DNA from: Sporomusaceae bacterium
Lineage (GTDB): Bacteria; Bacillota; Negativicutes; DSM-13327
Direction of reading: 5' to 3'
Assembly (NCBI GenBank): GCA_027492445.1
Contig: JAPUES010000254.1
Span: forward strand, 1 to 6,110
DNA length: 6,110 nucleotides
Positions 5,305-6,110 of this stretch are shown here, one piece after another. A model generated the notes under the pieces. That model was given only the letters and a program-made list of their open reading frames with translations, was not told the origin of the DNA and searched no databases. A program made the translations under genes and the position numbers. Each line of letters opens with the position of its first letter. Position 1 is the stretch's first letter.

Positions 5305-6110
5305 ATGCACAAAAAAATAGTTTTCTTTATGACAATCTGTTGTTTATCTATTTCATTACTCATTGGAGGTTGTAACTCTATGGAAAATAAACCAGCCGCG
5401 ACTAAGACCTTTCCTGTGAAGCCCATTACCATTATTGTACCTTTTAGTGCTGGAGGTGGAGTGGATATGGTCGCTCGCTCCTTAGAAAAGATAGCACCTA
5501 AATTTTTAGCACAGCCCTTAGTGGTCGTTAATAAGCCAGGTGGATCAGGTACTATTGGTTGGAATGAACTGGCAGGTTCAAATCCAGATGGATATACGCT
5601 AGGCATTACCGCCGTAGAATTAATTGTACAACCTTTGTATGGCCCTACTAAATATCACTACCCAACTGCCTTAGAACCCCTTGTTCAAACTTCAACTTCT
5701 AGCTTTATTATGGTCGTGGATGCTAAAGAGCCTTGGAAAAATCTTGCTGAATTTATTGTTTATAGCAAGGAACATCCTGGAGAATTAAAATTTGGCCATG
5801 GCGGCATTGGGTCTACTGGGCATATTGTTGGCGAAGCTCTTGCCAGTACCGCTGACATTTCCCTTAAACAAGTTCCTTTTCGCGGTGCTAGCGAAGCTGC
5901 TACTGCCTTATTAGGTAAACATATTGAAATTGCTTTTATGAGTCCTCCTTCTGTAAAAGAACATATAAAAAATGGTACTCTCCGTGCATTAGCAGTATCA
6001 TCCGAGCAAAGACTGACTGATCCCGACTTGGCACACATACCAACATTTAAGGAACAAGGTCTTGACATTGTATTAAATAGTTTTTATGGTTTGGCAGATC
6101 GTAAGGGGCT
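5305..6110 (+). CDS. tctC: TTT substrate-binding lipoprotein, TctC/BUG family (partial, C-terminal end off the window)
   Basis: The frame is open to the right edge, giving 268 residues; the family is normally about 320-330, so roughly 55-60 residues are missing. The N-terminus has a basic start (H2-K3-K4), a hydrophobic stretch and I-G-G-C at 20-23, a lipobox with C23 as the lipid-carrying cysteine, so the protein should be tethered outside the cell membrane. BUG family marks follow: P-F-S-A-G-G-G-V-D at 46-54, N-K-P-G-G-S-G at 76-82, a P-D-G-Y-T-L block soon after, and P-F-R-G-A at 191-195. These regions build the two-lobed binding site in solved BUG structures, which bind carboxylates through backbone and water contacts. 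It hands substrate to the TctA/TctB complex and may also report ligand to the operon's kinase. The exact ligand is not predictable here. Confidence 0.95.
   Translation, partial: MHKKIVFFMTICCLSISLLIGGCNSMENKPAATKTFPVKPITIIVPFSAGGGVDMVARSLEKIAPKFLAQPLVVVNKPGGSGTIGWNELAGSNPDGYTLGITAVELIVQPLYGPTKYHYPTALEPLVQTSTSSFIMVVDAKEPWKNLAEFIVYSKEHPGELKFGHGGIGSTGHIVGEALASTADISLKQVPFRGASEAATALLGKHIEIAFMSPPSVKEHIKNGTLRALAVSSEQRLTDPDLAHIPTFKEQGLDIVLNSFYGLADRKG

Noticed and set aside
5301..5606. 101-residue minus-strand reading frame, and another of 102 residues at 5760-6068
   Set aside because: Both are opposite the tctC-like gene, which carries clear family motifs; neither has a convincing start signal. The minus-strand frames at 4032-4235 and 4774-4956 inside tctA were dropped for the same reason.

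Overview
The window is an A+T-rich stretch from a low-G+C bacterium, most likely a member of Bacillota (Firmicutes). The reasons are strong AGGAGG-type ribosome sites before most genes, a TTG start, a sporulation-kinase-like histidine kinase, and a substrate-binding protein made as a lipoprotein. A spore-forming Negativicutes or Bacilli lineage would fit, but the sequence seen here does not settle it.

Layout: two gene sets are transcribed away from each other from an intergenic region at about 1581-1824. Leftwards (minus strand) lie a small DUF2164-family gene (1350-1580) and then rmuC (1321 to beyond the left edge), 28 bases apart and probably expressed together from a TTGACA-18-TATGAT promoter at 1616-1645. 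Rightwards (plus strand) lie a membrane sensor histidine kinase (1825-3252) and the three parts of a tripartite tricarboxylate transporter (TTT): tctB-like (3304-3723), tctA-like (3758-5269) and tctC-like (5305 to beyond the right edge). Gaps are 34-51 bases and no intrinsic terminator is visible between them, so this looks like one operon.

How they work together: the TctC-like lipoprotein should capture a small carboxylate outside the membrane and deliver it to the TctA/TctB membrane complex, which imports it using an ion gradient. The kinase has a sensor domain of about 165 residues outside the membrane and probably senses the same or a related compound. No response regulator gene is next to it in this window. 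RmuC is a membrane-anchored coiled-coil protein with a nuclease-like domain linked to limiting DNA rearrangements; DUF2164 has no known function.

No RNA genes, CRISPR arrays, insertion sequences or phage remnants were seen. Nothing here amounts to a clearly new system. The points most worth a second look are the partnerless kinase tied to a TTT importer, an inverted repeat just upstream of it, an inverted repeat over the kinase stop codon, and the DUF2164-rmuC pairing.
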